Assembly: GCA_904419005.1 (NCBI GenBank) | Contig: CAJFQI010000001.1 | Location: 1 to 64,000 of the forward strand | DNA from: Candidatus Avimonas faecium | GTDB taxonomy: Bacteria > Bacillota > Clostridia > Oscillospirales > Acutalibacteraceae | DNA: 64,000 nt | Reading direction: 5' to 3' | Shown here: piece by piece, positions 27,229-36,840 of the stretch | Layout: each line of letters begins with the position of its first letter | Numbering within the stretch: the first letter of the stretch is position 1 | The notes under the pieces: generated by a model | The model's database searches: none | The model's input: the letters and a program-made list of their open reading frames with translations, nothing else | Told to the model about the DNA's origin: nothing | Position numbers and translations under genes: made by a program

Positions 27229-28284
27229 TCACGCCGCCGGCTGAAGGCCGAAGCCGGGGGTCGCCGCGGTGGTTCCGTCCGCAAAGACCCAGAGCGCCTC
27301 AAGCCCGGAGATTCCCTCCGCCAGCTCCCGCGCCTGCTCGTACGGCTGGGCGTAAAGCGCCGTGGAGTAAAAGTCCGCGGCCCCCGCATCCGGCGCGATC
27401 ACCGTAACCGCCCGGACATACGCGGCGGGGCGGCCGGTGGAGGCGTCAAGGATATGGGGATAGAGTACCCCGTTTTGAACAAAATATTTCTGGTAGTCCC
27501 CGCTGGTGCCGACGCAGCCGTCCCGGAGCGTGAGCTGTCCCAGCGCCTCGGGCGGGTCCTCCGCGCCCGATCGGTTGAGGGAGGCGTCCGGGTTGCGCAC
27601 GGCGACCGTCCAGCCGTCCCTGCCCGGCGGCGCGCCCGCGCACACCAGCGTGCTGGTCCCGCAGTCCAGCAGGAAGCACCCGACCCCGCTCTGACGGAGC
27701 TTTTCGGCAATCCCCTGCGCCGCCAGCCCCTTGGCCGTGCTGCCCAGGTCAAGGGACATCGCCGGATCGGCCAGCTCCACCCAGGCCTGTCCCCCGTCCC
27801 GGGTCACGCGGACGGCGGACGGCGACACATGCCCCATCGCCTCGCGGATGGCCGCGGCGTCCGGCGGAGAGCCCTCCTCCCTGGCCGTATGCCAGAGGGA
27901 AAGGACGCTGCCCATCGCGATGTTTACCGCGGGCGTCGTTTCCTGCCAGGCCAGGCTGGCCTCCACCGCGTCCGCCAGCGCCGGCTCCACCGCCACCGGC
28001 CCCTGCCCCGCTCCCTCGTTGACGCGGGACAGCTCGCTGTCCGGGCGGTAGAGGTTATACAGCCGGTCAGCCTGCTCCAGCTCCGCCCGGACCAGCTCGC
28101 AGGCGCGGTCAAACGCCGCGCTGTCCTCGCAGTAGGCGGTAAAGCGCACCACGGTATCCAGCGACCCTAGGAAGGCCGTCTGGTAGCGGGCCGGCTCCGC
28201 CGTCCCATCCCGCCCGCAGCCGGACAGCAGCAGCGCGGCGGCAAGGCCGGAAAGCCGCCAAGCCGCCCGGCGGATTGTCCGCAT
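27229..28284 (-). CDS. apbE: FAD:protein FMN transferase (ApbE) lipoprotein
   Basis: LLLSGCGRDG lipobox; LGSLDTVVRFTAYCED; SLDLGSTAKGLAAQGIAEKLRQSGV; YPHILDASTGRPA. Confidence 0.92.
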   Translation of the reverse strand: MRTIRRAAWRLSGLAAALLLSGCGRDGTAEPARYQTAFLGSLDTVVRFTAYCEDSAAFDRACELVRAELEQADRLYNLYRPDSELSRVNEGAGQGPVAVEPALADAVEASLAWQETTPAVNIAMGSVLSLWHTAREEGSPPDAAAIREAMGHVSPSAVRVTRDGGQAWVELADPAMSLDLGSTAKGLAAQGIAEKLRQSGVGCFLLDCGTSTLVCAGAPPGRDGWTVAVRNPDASLNRSGAEDPPEALGQLTLRDGCVGTSGDYQKYFVQNGVLYPHILDASTGRPAAYVRAVTVIAPDAGAADFYSTALYAQPYEQARELAEGISGLEALWVFADGTTAATPGFGLQPAA

Positions 28285-28554
28285 ACCGTCCCCTCCCCTC
28301 GCCGCCGGTCCTGCCGGCCGCCGTTTGTCGAAGGCGGCCGGCGGCCTATTTTGCGCCCGCCGCGGAAGGGGCCGGCCCTTTGCCGCGCCCTGCCCTTGCT
28401 TAAGGAAATTTTTGCCCGGCGATTTTGGCAATTTCGGCGATTTGAATTTTTTGTAATCCGGCTTTTATTCTTTGCGGAATTGTGGTAAAATACTCCCGAT
28501 ATCTGTTTTTGGAAGGAAAAAGGGAATCCCGAATCTTTGCAGGAGATGATCGCT

Positions 28555-29031
28555 ATGTTCGCTATAAAAAACGACCGTTCCCTTGCGCAGAAAGCCCTCC
28601 GCCTGGGCGTGGCGGCGCTGGCCGCCGCGGCCGCGCTGGCTTTGACCGCCTGCGGCCCCCAGAATGAAGTGGGAATACAAAGCGGCGGCACCACCACGGC
28701 GGCGGAGACGACGGCGGCGACGACCACAGCGGCAACGACGACGGCCGCCACGACGACGGCGCCGCACCCCGACGGCATGACGACCGGCTGGTCCACCGAT
28801 TCGGTCAACATCCGCACCGGCCCGGGTACGGACTATTACGCCATCGGCGGCCTTCATGTGGGCGAGCAGGTCACCATCCTGGGCAAGGAGGGCGATTGGT
28901 ACCAGATCCGCTTTGCGAACGGGCCGGACGGCGTCGGCTATGTCAACGCCCAATATATCTCCGCCACGCTGGTCGCCACCACCGTGCCCCCCGCTACCGC
29001 CCCGGAAACCACGACGACGGCCGCGCAGTAA
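28555..29031 (+). CDS. SH3-domain lipoprotein with Thr/Ala-rich linker
   Basis: AALALTACGPQ lipobox; TTTAATTTAATTTA linker; VNIRTGPGTDYYAIGGLHVGEQVTILGKEGDWYQIRFANGPDGVGYVNAQYI bacterial SH3. Confidence 0.87.
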   Translation: MFAIKNDRSLAQKALRLGVAALAAAAALALTACGPQNEVGIQSGGTTTAAETTAATTTAATTTAATTTAPHPDGMTTGWSTDSVNIRTGPGTDYYAIGGLHVGEQVTILGKEGDWYQIRFANGPDGVGYVNAQYISATLVATTVPPATAPETTTTAAQ

Positions 29032-29146
29032 GCCGCGGCGTCCCAGACATCCAAACAGAACCGCCGGGAGGAAGGGCCGCGCTCTTCCTCCCTTTTTGCT
29101 GTATGGGGCGGCTGGTCGCCGCCCTCAGCCGTTGGGAGGAAATGCC

Positions 29147-30352
29147 ATGAAACAGCAGCGCCCCTATCCCTGCTTTACCGTCACCCACAAAGCCCAGCTC
29201 GCCTGCGAGGCGGGGCATCCCTGGATTTACGATACCGAGGTCCTAGAGGCCGGCGAGCACGAAAACGGGGGGATCGTCGACGTATTCAGCACCCGGGGCC
29301 GGTATATCGGCACGGGGCTGGTCAGCGACCATTCCAAAATCCGGATCCGCCTGCTCACCCGCAACGCATCCGACCGGGTGGACGAGGCGTTTTGGCAGCG
29401 GCGGGTGCGCTATGCCTGGGAGTACCGCAAGACGGTGATGGGGGACGACTGCAACGCCTGCCGGGTTATTTTCGGGGAAGCCGACCAATTCCCCGGCCTG
29501 ACGGTCGACCGCTTTGAAAACGTGCTGGTGACGCAGACCCTCTCCTTAGGCATTGAACGGCTTAAGCCGGTGATTTTCCCCCTCCTGCTGCAGGTGCTGC
29601 GGGAGGACGGGCAGGCCGTGGACGGGATCTTTGAGCGCAACGACGTGGGCATCCGCCGCCTTGAGGGGCTCGCGGAAGGCAAGGGCTGGTTCGGCGAGCC
29701 GCTCCCTTCCACCCGGCTGACCCTGACCGAAAACGGCGTAAAATACCGGGTGGATTTTGAAAACGGGCAGAAAACCGGCTTCTTCCTTGACCAGAAATAC
29801 AACCGCCGGGCCACCGCCAGGCTGGCCGCCGGACGCCGGGTGCTGGACTGCTTTACCCACACCGGCTCCTTTGCGCTTAACGCCGCTTTGGCCGGCGCGG
29901 CGCACGTTACGGCGGTCGATATTTCGGCTGACGCGGTCGCTTTGGCGCAGGAAAACGCCCGGCTGAACGGGCTGGAGGACCGGATGGACTTCCGGTGCGA
30001 AAACGTCTTTGACCTGCTTCCCTCCCTCAAGGGCAAGCCCTACGATTTCATTATCCTTGACCCGCCCGCCTTTACCAAATCCCGCTCCGCCACCCAGAAC
30101 GCGATCCGCGGGTATAAGGAAATCAACCTCCGCGCCATGAAGCTGCTTCCCCGCGGCGGGTATCTCGCGACCTGCTCCTGCTCCCACTTTATGACCGACG
30201 CCCTTTTCCGGGAGATGCTCCGGGCCGCGGCGGCGGACGCCGGCGTTTGCCTGCGCCAGATCGAGACGCGTCAGCAGGCGCCCGACCATCCCGTGCTTTG
30301 GAACGTGCCGGAAACCGATTACCTCAAGTTCTATCTGTTCCAGATTGTATAA
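29147..30352 (+). CDS. Class I SAM-dependent rRNA methyltransferase (RlmI/PUA-type)
   Basis: GHPWIYDTEV..., NGVKYRVDFENGQKTGFFLDQKYNRR, VLDCFTHTGSFALNAALAGAAHVTAVDIS, FIILDPPAFTKS. Confidence 0.93.
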   Translation: MKQQRPYPCFTVTHKAQLACEAGHPWIYDTEVLEAGEHENGGIVDVFSTRGRYIGTGLVSDHSKIRIRLLTRNASDRVDEAFWQRRVRYAWEYRKTVMGDDCNACRVIFGEADQFPGLTVDRFENVLVTQTLSLGIERLKPVIFPLLLQVLREDGQAVDGIFERNDVGIRRLEGLAEGKGWFGEPLPSTRLTLTENGVKYRVDFENGQKTGFFLDQKYNRRATARLAAGRRVLDCFTHTGSFALNAALAGAAHVTAVDISADAVALAQENARLNGLEDRMDFRCENVFDLLPSLKGKPYDFIILDPPAFTKSRSATQNAIRGYKEINLRAMKLLPRGGYLATCSCSHFMTDALFREMLRAAAADAGVCLRQIETRQQAPDHPVLWNVPETDYLKFYLFQIV

Positions 30353-30644
30353 CGGCGGGACAGCATCGGGCGGCGCTGATTTCACGAGCCGCCGCACGGG
30401 GGGAAGCGCCGGCCGAACCGGCATAGTCAATAAAGCGTGAAATGTGCTACACAGAAGATACGGGATCAAGGGAGCGGCAGCGCGCTGCGTTTTGCCGTTC
30501 CCGCGATTCCGTGTCTTTTTTCGCGGTTTTCGCCCCTGCTCCGCCCGTTCCGCCGCCGGGAATCGTATGGGAGCGTATACTTTGTCCCCGGGCGGCATAT
30601 ACTTTACGATAAGAATCCGCTGCGGAAACGGGAGGAGGGACCGC

Positions 30645-31124
30645 ATGTATCCGCTCGCCTTCGCCGCCGATAAACGCAGCGAAAGGGTGCTGGCGCTATG
30701 GATATCCGCCGCCGGGATCCTCCTGACCGGGCTGTCCGGCTGCCTGGCCGGGCTGCTCACCCCCTGGCTGCTGATCCTGGCCGCCCTGACCGGGGCGGCC
30801 ACGGTGGCCGCTGCGCTGTGGTACCCGCCCCGGTATGCCGCCTGCCTGCAGGGCAGCTTTGACGGGACTGCCGTCCGGGCGGTCAAGGGGGTGCTCTTCA
30901 AGCGGGAGCTCTACGTCCCCGCCTCCGCCCTGCGGACCGTGGAGTCGGGCTCCACCCCCCTGCAGCGGCGGCTGCGCTGCAGGACCATGGTGCTGCGCTT
31001 TGCCGGAGGCGCCGTGCTCATCCCCCTCCTGCCCGAAGACGAGGCCGAGCGGCTCTCCCAGGCGCTGGAAGCGGTCTGCGCGCCGGAGGGGGGGCCGCCG
31101 GACGGCCGAACGGACGGCAGCTAA
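30645..31124 (+). CDS. PH domain (YdbS-like) membrane protein
   Basis: Two N-terminal TM segments, then FDGTAVRAVKGVLFKRELYVPASALRTVESGSTPLQRRLRCRTMVLRFAGGAVLIPLLP; SD GGAGGAGGG. Confidence 0.75.
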   Translation: MYPLAFAADKRSERVLALWISAAGILLTGLSGCLAGLLTPWLLILAALTGAATVAAALWYPPRYAACLQGSFDGTAVRAVKGVLFKRELYVPASALRTVESGSTPLQRRLRCRTMVLRFAGGAVLIPLLPEDEAERLSQALEAVCAPEGGPPDGRTDGS

Positions 31125-31368
31125 CCGCCGGGCAGGGCTCAGCCGCCAAAGGCCCGCGGCGTACCCAGGCCCGTCCTTCGCATAGACGCCCGCCCCGCGC
31201 CGGGCAGAAAACGTACGCGCTTCCGCCGGCCCGCCGAAAGAGCCGGGAACCGCTGCCGGTCCCGCTCCGCCGGGATGCCCTCCTCCGCCTCTGAAAACCG
31301 GCGGCGGAGGACAGGTTCCCGCTCCGGGCGCGTTCATCCCCGAAAAGGGCCGAAAAGGAGTATCCGCC

Positions 31369-32757
31369 ATGTTCCGCCCCCACCCCCTCTATTGCTATTA
31401 CGACTCCAAAAAGTGGATACTCCTTCTCCTGCTGCCCGTGCTGCGGGCAGTCTTTTCGCCGCGGGATATCGTATTTATCCTTCTCGCCTCCCTGCGGGAC
31501 GTCGTCCTGGCCGCGCTGCTGATCGGCTACTCCGTAATGAAGTGGAAAGAAGCACGGTATTCCCTGCACGGCGGGCTGACGCTGCGGCAGGGCCTGGTTT
31601 ACCGCCGGACGCTGCGCATTTCGGCGGAGGATGCCGCCTCGGTCGAAACGGAGCGCACCCCGCTGATGTGGCTGGCCCGCGGGCGGCGGGTGCGGATCAA
31701 TACCGCCGGCCTGCGCCGGCGGGCGGACGCGACGATTTACCTTCCCGCTTCCGCCACGCGGGGGACGCTTCAGAAGGGGGCCGGCCGGCCATGGCGCCGG
31801 TACGCGGCCCGCGCTTTCCCCGTAGCGGTGATGTCCGCGTCCAGCTCAAACGCGGCGCTTGGGCTGCTGACGCTGGCCCCGGCGGTGCGGCAGGCAGGGC
31901 AGATCCTGGGCCGGGAGATGACCGGCGAAGTGTACAACCTGATGGACCGCCTGCTTTCCATCAGCCTGCCCCCGCTGTTCAACACGCTGACCAACGTCCT
32001 GATCCTGGGCTGGGCCTATGCCTTTATGCACATGTTTATCCGGACGGCCGGGTTTTACGCCGAGCGGGACGGGGAGCAGCTGCACGTCACCTCCGGCCTG
32101 CTGACGCGGCGGGACGTCTATATCGACTGCAGCCGGATCACCGCCCTTGAGCTCCGCCAGACCCTGTTCATGCGGCTTTTCAGCCTGCATACCGTCACGA
32201 TAACGGCAGCCGGCTACGGCCGGGAAAAGGGGGCACGCCCTCTCATCATCCCCGCCGCGCGGCCGAAGGAGCTCTGCGCCGCGCTGGATGTACTGCTGCC
32301 GGAATACCCCATCTGTGCAGGGTCCCTCCGTCCGGCCAAAAGCGCGCTGTGGCGGTATGTCTGGCCTCCCCTCCTGCTGACGGCGGGGAGCTTCCTGCCC
32401 CTGCTCCTGGGCGGGGTATGGGGGACGCTGGCCGCCGTGTGGTTCCTGGCCGGGACGTGGTGGCTGTTCATCCGGCTGACCGGCTATTTCCGGGCGGGCT
32501 TCGGCGTAGGGCGGGGCGCGGTCACCATGCGGTATCCCCGCGGGCTGGCCCTGTATGAAATCCACGTCCCCTGCGAGGTGGCGGACTGCCTGATTATCAC
32601 CCGGAACCCGTGGGAACGGCGCAACGGCACCTGCACGGTAGAGCTCCGCTGCTTTGGGGAGAAACGCCGGCGCCACCGGGTGCGCGCCCTGCCCTATGAG
32701 CCGGCAGCCAGGCTGGCCGGCTGCCTGATTGCTATGGACGCTGCTGCAAAGCAGTAG
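31369..32757 (+). CDS. PH domain (YdbT-like) membrane protein
   Basis: Repeated PH-like blocks (GGLTLRQGLVYRRTLRISAEDAASVETERTPLMWL; TSGLLTRRDVYIDCSRITALELRQTLFMRLFSLHTVTITAAGYGREKG) between TM segments. Confidence 0.75.
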   Translation: MFRPHPLYCYYDSKKWILLLLLPVLRAVFSPRDIVFILLASLRDVVLAALLIGYSVMKWKEARYSLHGGLTLRQGLVYRRTLRISAEDAASVETERTPLMWLARGRRVRINTAGLRRRADATIYLPASATRGTLQKGAGRPWRRYAARAFPVAVMSASSSNAALGLLTLAPAVRQAGQILGREMTGEVYNLMDRLLSISLPPLFNTLTNVLILGWAYAFMHMFIRTAGFYAERDGEQLHVTSGLLTRRDVYIDCSRITALELRQTLFMRLFSLHTVTITAAGYGREKGARPLIIPAARPKELCAALDVLLPEYPICAGSLRPAKSALWRYVWPPLLLTAGSFLPLLLGGVWGTLAAVWFLAGTWWLFIRLTGYFRAGFGVGRGAVTMRYPRGLALYEIHVPCEVADCLIITRNPWERRNGTCTVELRCFGEKRRRHRVRALPYEPAARLAGCLIAMDAAAKQ

Positions 32758-33037
32758 CAGCCACCCCCAGGAGCCCGCCTCTTGCGTTCTTGCAGGCGGC
32801 TTCCGCAGGAGGAGTCCCGCGGGAGCCGCCTGTGCGCTTTTCCACAGCCGCCCCCTTTCCGCCGTCTGCAGCGCACGGAGGAAAATCCCCGAAAAAGCAT
32901 TGAATCGGACGCCGAATCATGCTATTCTAAAAAAGAGGATGTCCCTGCGGCGGGGAGAACGTTTTCTCACCACGTCTGCCGGCACAGGGGACAAGTCCTG
33001 CTGCGCCCGCATAACGGGCAGAGAAAGGATGAGGCAG

Positions 33038-34144
33038 ATGCAGTATCGCCAATTCGGGAAAACCGGGGAGACGGTTTCGGTCCTCGGCTTCGGCGCGATG
33101 CGTTTCCCGTATAAGGACGGCAAGGTGGACGTGGACGAAGCCGTCGCTATGATGCGCCACGCCATGGATCAAGGGCTCACCTACATTGACACGGCCTATT
33201 TCTACCACGATGGGGAAAGCGAAAAAATCGTAGGGAAGGCCGTCAAGGACGGCTACCGCGAAAAGGTACATATCGCCACCAAGCTGCCGATGAGCCTGGT
33301 GGAAAAGGAAGAGGATTTTGAGCGGTTCCTCTCAACCCAGCTGGGGCGGCTGGAGCTTCCCTACGTCGATTTCTATCTTCTGCACGCCCTGGACCGCCGG
33401 GAGTGGGATAAGGCCAAGCGCCTGCATATCCCCGAAAAGATGGAACAGGCCAAGCGGGACGGGCGGATCCGCCATATCGGCTTTTCCTTTCACGACGATT
33501 ACGAAATCTTCCAGCAGATCCTTGACGAATACAACGGCTGGGAATTCTGCCAAATCCAGCTCAACTATGTCGGCACCGACTACCAGGCGGGGCTGCGCGG
33601 CTTGGAGTACGCGGCGTCCAAGGGGCTGGGCGTCGTGATCATGGAGCCGCTGTTAGGCGGCAAGCTCGCCGTCCCGCCCCGCGGCGTGCAGGCGGCGCTT
33701 GATCCGGCCAAGTCGCCGGTGGAATGGGCGCTGGACTACCTGTGGAACCGGCCGGAGGTCACCCTGCTCCTCAGCGGGATGAGCACCATGCAGCAGGCCC
33801 AGGACAACCTGGCCTACGCCGACCGGGCCCGGGTTGGGATGCTCAGCCAAGCGGACCTCGCGATGCTGGCCGAGGCCAAGCGGGTCTATGACACCACCGC
33901 CCTGGTCCCCTGCACCCAATGCCGGTATTGTATGCCCTGCCCCTTCGGCGTGGAGATCCCCAACGTATTTGAGGCGTACAACCGGACTGTCTCCCAGGGG
34001 AAGGACGCGGCCAAGGCCTACTACGCGGAAGTGCAGGGCAAGGCGGACCTCTGCCGCGCCTGCCATAAATGCGAAAAGGTATGTCCCCAGCATATCCCAA
34101 TCAGCGAGATGATGGGCGAGGTGCGGGCGGCATTCGCGGAATAA
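33038..34144 (+). CDS. Aldo/keto reductase with C-terminal 4Fe-4S ferredoxin-like segment
   Basis: MQYRQFGKTGETVSVLGFGAMRFPYKDGKVD ... YIDTAYFYHDGESE ... CTQCRYCMPCPFGV ... CRACHKCEKVCPQHIPI. Confidence 0.92.
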   Translation: MQYRQFGKTGETVSVLGFGAMRFPYKDGKVDVDEAVAMMRHAMDQGLTYIDTAYFYHDGESEKIVGKAVKDGYREKVHIATKLPMSLVEKEEDFERFLSTQLGRLELPYVDFYLLHALDRREWDKAKRLHIPEKMEQAKRDGRIRHIGFSFHDDYEIFQQILDEYNGWEFCQIQLNYVGTDYQAGLRGLEYAASKGLGVVIMEPLLGGKLAVPPRGVQAALDPAKSPVEWALDYLWNRPEVTLLLSGMSTMQQAQDNLAYADRARVGMLSQADLAMLAEAKRVYDTTALVPCTQCRYCMPCPFGVEIPNVFEAYNRTVSQGKDAAKAYYAEVQGKADLCRACHKCEKVCPQHIPISEMMGEVRAAFAE

Positions 34145-34192
34145 GCCCGCCTTACGCCCTTTATAAAAAACACAGCAAAGGATTTTTCTGCC

Positions 34193-34768
34193 ATGACGCA
34201 ACATAAGGATCGTTTCTATCAAGTCAATCTCCGGCAGGTGGTCTGCGCAGGGCTGCTGCTCGCCATCGGCGTGGTGCTGCCCCAGCTGTTCCACGCCGTG
34301 GGCGGTCCGACGATGGGTAAAATATTCCTGCCCCTGCATATCGCCGTGCTGATGGCCGGGCTGCTGCTCGGGCCGATGCTCGGGCTCCTGGTCGGCATCC
34401 TGCTGCCGGTCGCCAGCTTCCTGGCCAGCGGGATGCCCGCGCCCCCTGCCCTCTTTTTTATGCTGTTTGAGCTGGCTGCTTATGGCTTTTTCACCGGCCT
34501 GTTCTATCAGAAGCTGCCGCTGGTGCCCAGCCTGATCCTGGCCATGCTGGCCGGGCGGGCGGTCAACGCGCTGGCGCTGCTCGCCGGCGTCGGGCTGCTG
34601 GGGATCCCCTACCCGGGCCTGGGCACAGGCGCGCTGCTGCCTGCCGTGCTCGGCACGGTGGCAGGGGTTGCCGTGACCGGCCTGCCGGGGATCCTGCTTC
34701 AGCTGATCGTGATTCCCGTGCTGGTGACGGCATTAAAGAGGAGCGGGGTGCTGTATGGACGGGATTGA
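34193..34768 (+). CDS. ECF transporter S component
   Basis: Small hydrophobic protein: VVLPQLFHAVGGPTMGKIFLPLHIAVLMAGLLLGPMLGLLVGILLPVASFLASGMP. Confidence 0.8.
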   Translation: MTQHKDRFYQVNLRQVVCAGLLLAIGVVLPQLFHAVGGPTMGKIFLPLHIAVLMAGLLLGPMLGLLVGILLPVASFLASGMPAPPALFFMLFELAAYGFFTGLFYQKLPLVPSLILAMLAGRAVNALALLAGVGLLGIPYPGLGTGALLPAVLGTVAGVAVTGLPGILLQLIVIPVLVTALKRSGVLYGRD

Positions 34769-35165
34769 CGCGCTGTACGCGCTTTTGAAAAACGAGGGGC
34801 TGACCTGCGTCGTCTCGCGGGGCGGCGCCCTTTACCGCTCGGAAGAGCACGGCATCCGCCCGCTGATGCATTGGCTGCGCGCCGAACCGGATTTCTGCCG
34901 GGGCGGGCTGGCGGCTGACCGCGTGATCGGCAAGGCGGCCGCGATGCTCTTTGTCTACGGCGGAATCCGCGCGGTGCGCGCCGGGGTGATCAGCGAGCTT
35001 GCCTTGGCCGTCTTTCAGAAGGCGGGGGTGGAAGCGGAATACGAGACGCTCGTCCCCCACATCATCAACCGCGACCATACCGGCTACTGCCCGATGGAGA
35101 CGCTGGTGGCCGATCTGGACGATCCGGCGGAAGCGTTCGCGCGGCTTGGCGAAAAGGTGCGGTAA
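34755..35165 (+). CDS. DUF1893 domain-containing protein
   Basis: MDGIDALYALLKNEGLTCVVSRGGALYRSEEHGIRPLMHWL ... DRVIGKAAAMLFVYGGIRAVRAGVISELALAVFQKAGVEAEYETLVPHIINRD. Confidence 0.85.
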   Translation: MDGIDALYALLKNEGLTCVVSRGGALYRSEEHGIRPLMHWLRAEPDFCRGGLAADRVIGKAAAMLFVYGGIRAVRAGVISELALAVFQKAGVEAEYETLVPHIINRDHTGYCPMETLVADLDDPAEAFARLGEKVR

Positions 35166-35291
35166 TCGGGGACGGCCGCCGTCACGCGGGCTTCCGGCCG
35201 CCATGCCGCCGGCTCCTTTTGTCCGGTAGCCATCTTCTCCCGCGCATTTCCGCCCCGGCTTTTGTCCCCGGCGTGGCTGCTCTTGACGCTG

Positions 35292-35328
35292 AAAAGCCGC
35301 CTGCTTAAACAGCAGGCGGCTTTTTTTT
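35292..35328. terminator. Bidirectional intrinsic terminator between DUF1893 and convergent UroD gene
   Basis: AAAAGCCGCCTGCT-TAAAC-AGCAGGCGGCTTTTTTTT. Confidence 0.9.
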
Positions 35329-35497
35329 GCCGTTTTGTGGTAAGCGAAGGCCCGCCGCATCCTGCCCCCTCCGCGGGGCAAAACAAGGAGCGGACACGTT
35401 CAGCGCGGAGCAAAGGCCTCAGGAGGCTTTCCAAGTTCGGCGGGAGATTGGTGGCAGCAGGCATTCGGCGGGCAAGCGCCCCGCCTTCTGCGCAGGC

Positions 35498-36733
35498 TTA
35501 CTCGTAGCGGCAGGCTTCCTCCAAAGCGATCTCCTGCCAGCGCCACAGATTCTGCGGGCGGTGATTGACCGTGGTGATATCCTTAAGGATAATGTCGCAG
35601 TTGGTATGGTTGCGGCGGCAGGCCTCGACAATGCGGCGGATTTCTCCGCGGATCACCTCTTCATCCAGGGAGTCCGTCGCCACAAACGCGGGATTGGGCT
35701 TGGCGGCGATCACATAATCGCCGGCGATCGCATCCGCCGCCACGTCCACATCCGCCCATGGGGAGATCGAGATTTTCCGCAGGTGCGGGATCTGCCGCAG
35801 GATGTCGATTTTGCGGTCAAGCGCCTCGCAGCACCCGTAATAGACCAGCCCGAAAGGCGCCATCGCCCTTTTCATATATTGGATGTCAAATTCGTCGTGC
35901 ATCGCCGGGGAAACCGAAGACAGGATCTGGGCCAGGCCCCGCCCCCACACCTGGTCAAGCTTGACATGGCGGGGGTCGGGATGGAGCACATGGTTGAGCG
36001 AGGAGGCGCAGTTCATCTCATAGGCGTCGCCGTTGAGCAGGTTCAGCTCCTCAAACTGGTACATCATATCCAGGAAGATGTCGGTCAGCTTGGAAACCAG
36101 GCCGTGCATCAGCTCCGGCCGGTCTACCAGGTCAATCAGCAGGTTGTCCACGCCGCAGATCTGCGCAATATCGTCCCAGGTTTTGCAGCCCAGCCAGTAG
36201 CCGGTATTTTCGCCGGTGAGACGGACCGGCACCAGGTCGCCGATCATGGCGGAAATCTTCTCCGCCCTTTCCACCGAGGCCTTGGCGTCATAGGTCACCT
36301 TGACGTTGTGCAGCTTGGCGAGATCCTCCGGCTCCTGGATCTGGTTGACGAATTTTACCGTCTGTGCGTTTTCCGGGACGCCCTCCGCCCGTTTCTCCGC
36401 CTGCCAGATGATGCCGTAATCCGACACCGAAAACACCTTATGGATCGGCACATAGGGGATCAGCACCATGTCGGCCCTCATATGCGTCCACTTATACAGG
36501 TTGGTGCGGAAAAAGGCCTCGATATCCCGGCAGTCCGGATCCTTGCAGCGGATCGTCAGCTCGCCTTCCCCGTCCAGCTCCTCCCAGGGCAGCTCCTCAA
36601 TCAACACGATCGGCCGGGTCCTGACCAGGTCGTTGACCTGCCGGTGCATCAGAATATGCCGCAGGTTGTCGTCGCTTACGGCCGCCTCGGCATAGCGTCC
36701 GGCCAGGCTGCGCAGAATCTCGCGATCATCCAT
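35498..36733 (-). CDS. Uroporphyrinogen decarboxylase (UroD/MtaA-like) family protein 1
   Basis: MDDREILRSLAGRYAEAAVSDDNLRHILMHRQVNDL... VVYYGCCEALDRKIDILRQIPHLRKISISPWADVD; SD AAGGAGG 8 nt before ATG at 36733. Confidence 0.75.
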   Translation of the reverse strand: MDDREILRSLAGRYAEAAVSDDNLRHILMHRQVNDLVRTRPIVLIEELPWEELDGEGELTIRCKDPDCRDIEAFFRTNLYKWTHMRADMVLIPYVPIHKVFSVSDYGIIWQAEKRAEGVPENAQTVKFVNQIQEPEDLAKLHNVKVTYDAKASVERAEKISAMIGDLVPVRLTGENTGYWLGCKTWDDIAQICGVDNLLIDLVDRPELMHGLVSKLTDIFLDMMYQFEELNLLNGDAYEMNCASSLNHVLHPDPRHVKLDQVWGRGLAQILSSVSPAMHDEFDIQYMKRAMAPFGLVYYGCCEALDRKIDILRQIPHLRKISISPWADVDVAADAIAGDYVIAAKPNPAFVATDSLDEEVIRGEIRRIVEACRRNHTNCDIILKDITTVNHRPQNLWRWQEIALEEACRYE

Positions 36734-36840
36734 AACCATATCCTCCTTATCCATTTGCCGTGTACCCGCGTCCGCCCCGGCCGCGCCGGAGAGAGCCCCG
36801 TCCCGCTGCGCGCCCGAAATTCCCCGGGCGCCGTCGCCGC

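Noticed and set aside
28285-28545. Possible FMN riboswitch ahead of the Rnf/ApbE operon
   Set aside because: No RFN-element core (AGGAUAUG..., GGGUGAA, etc.) visible; only a GCCGGCCGCC/GGCGGCCGGC hairpin.
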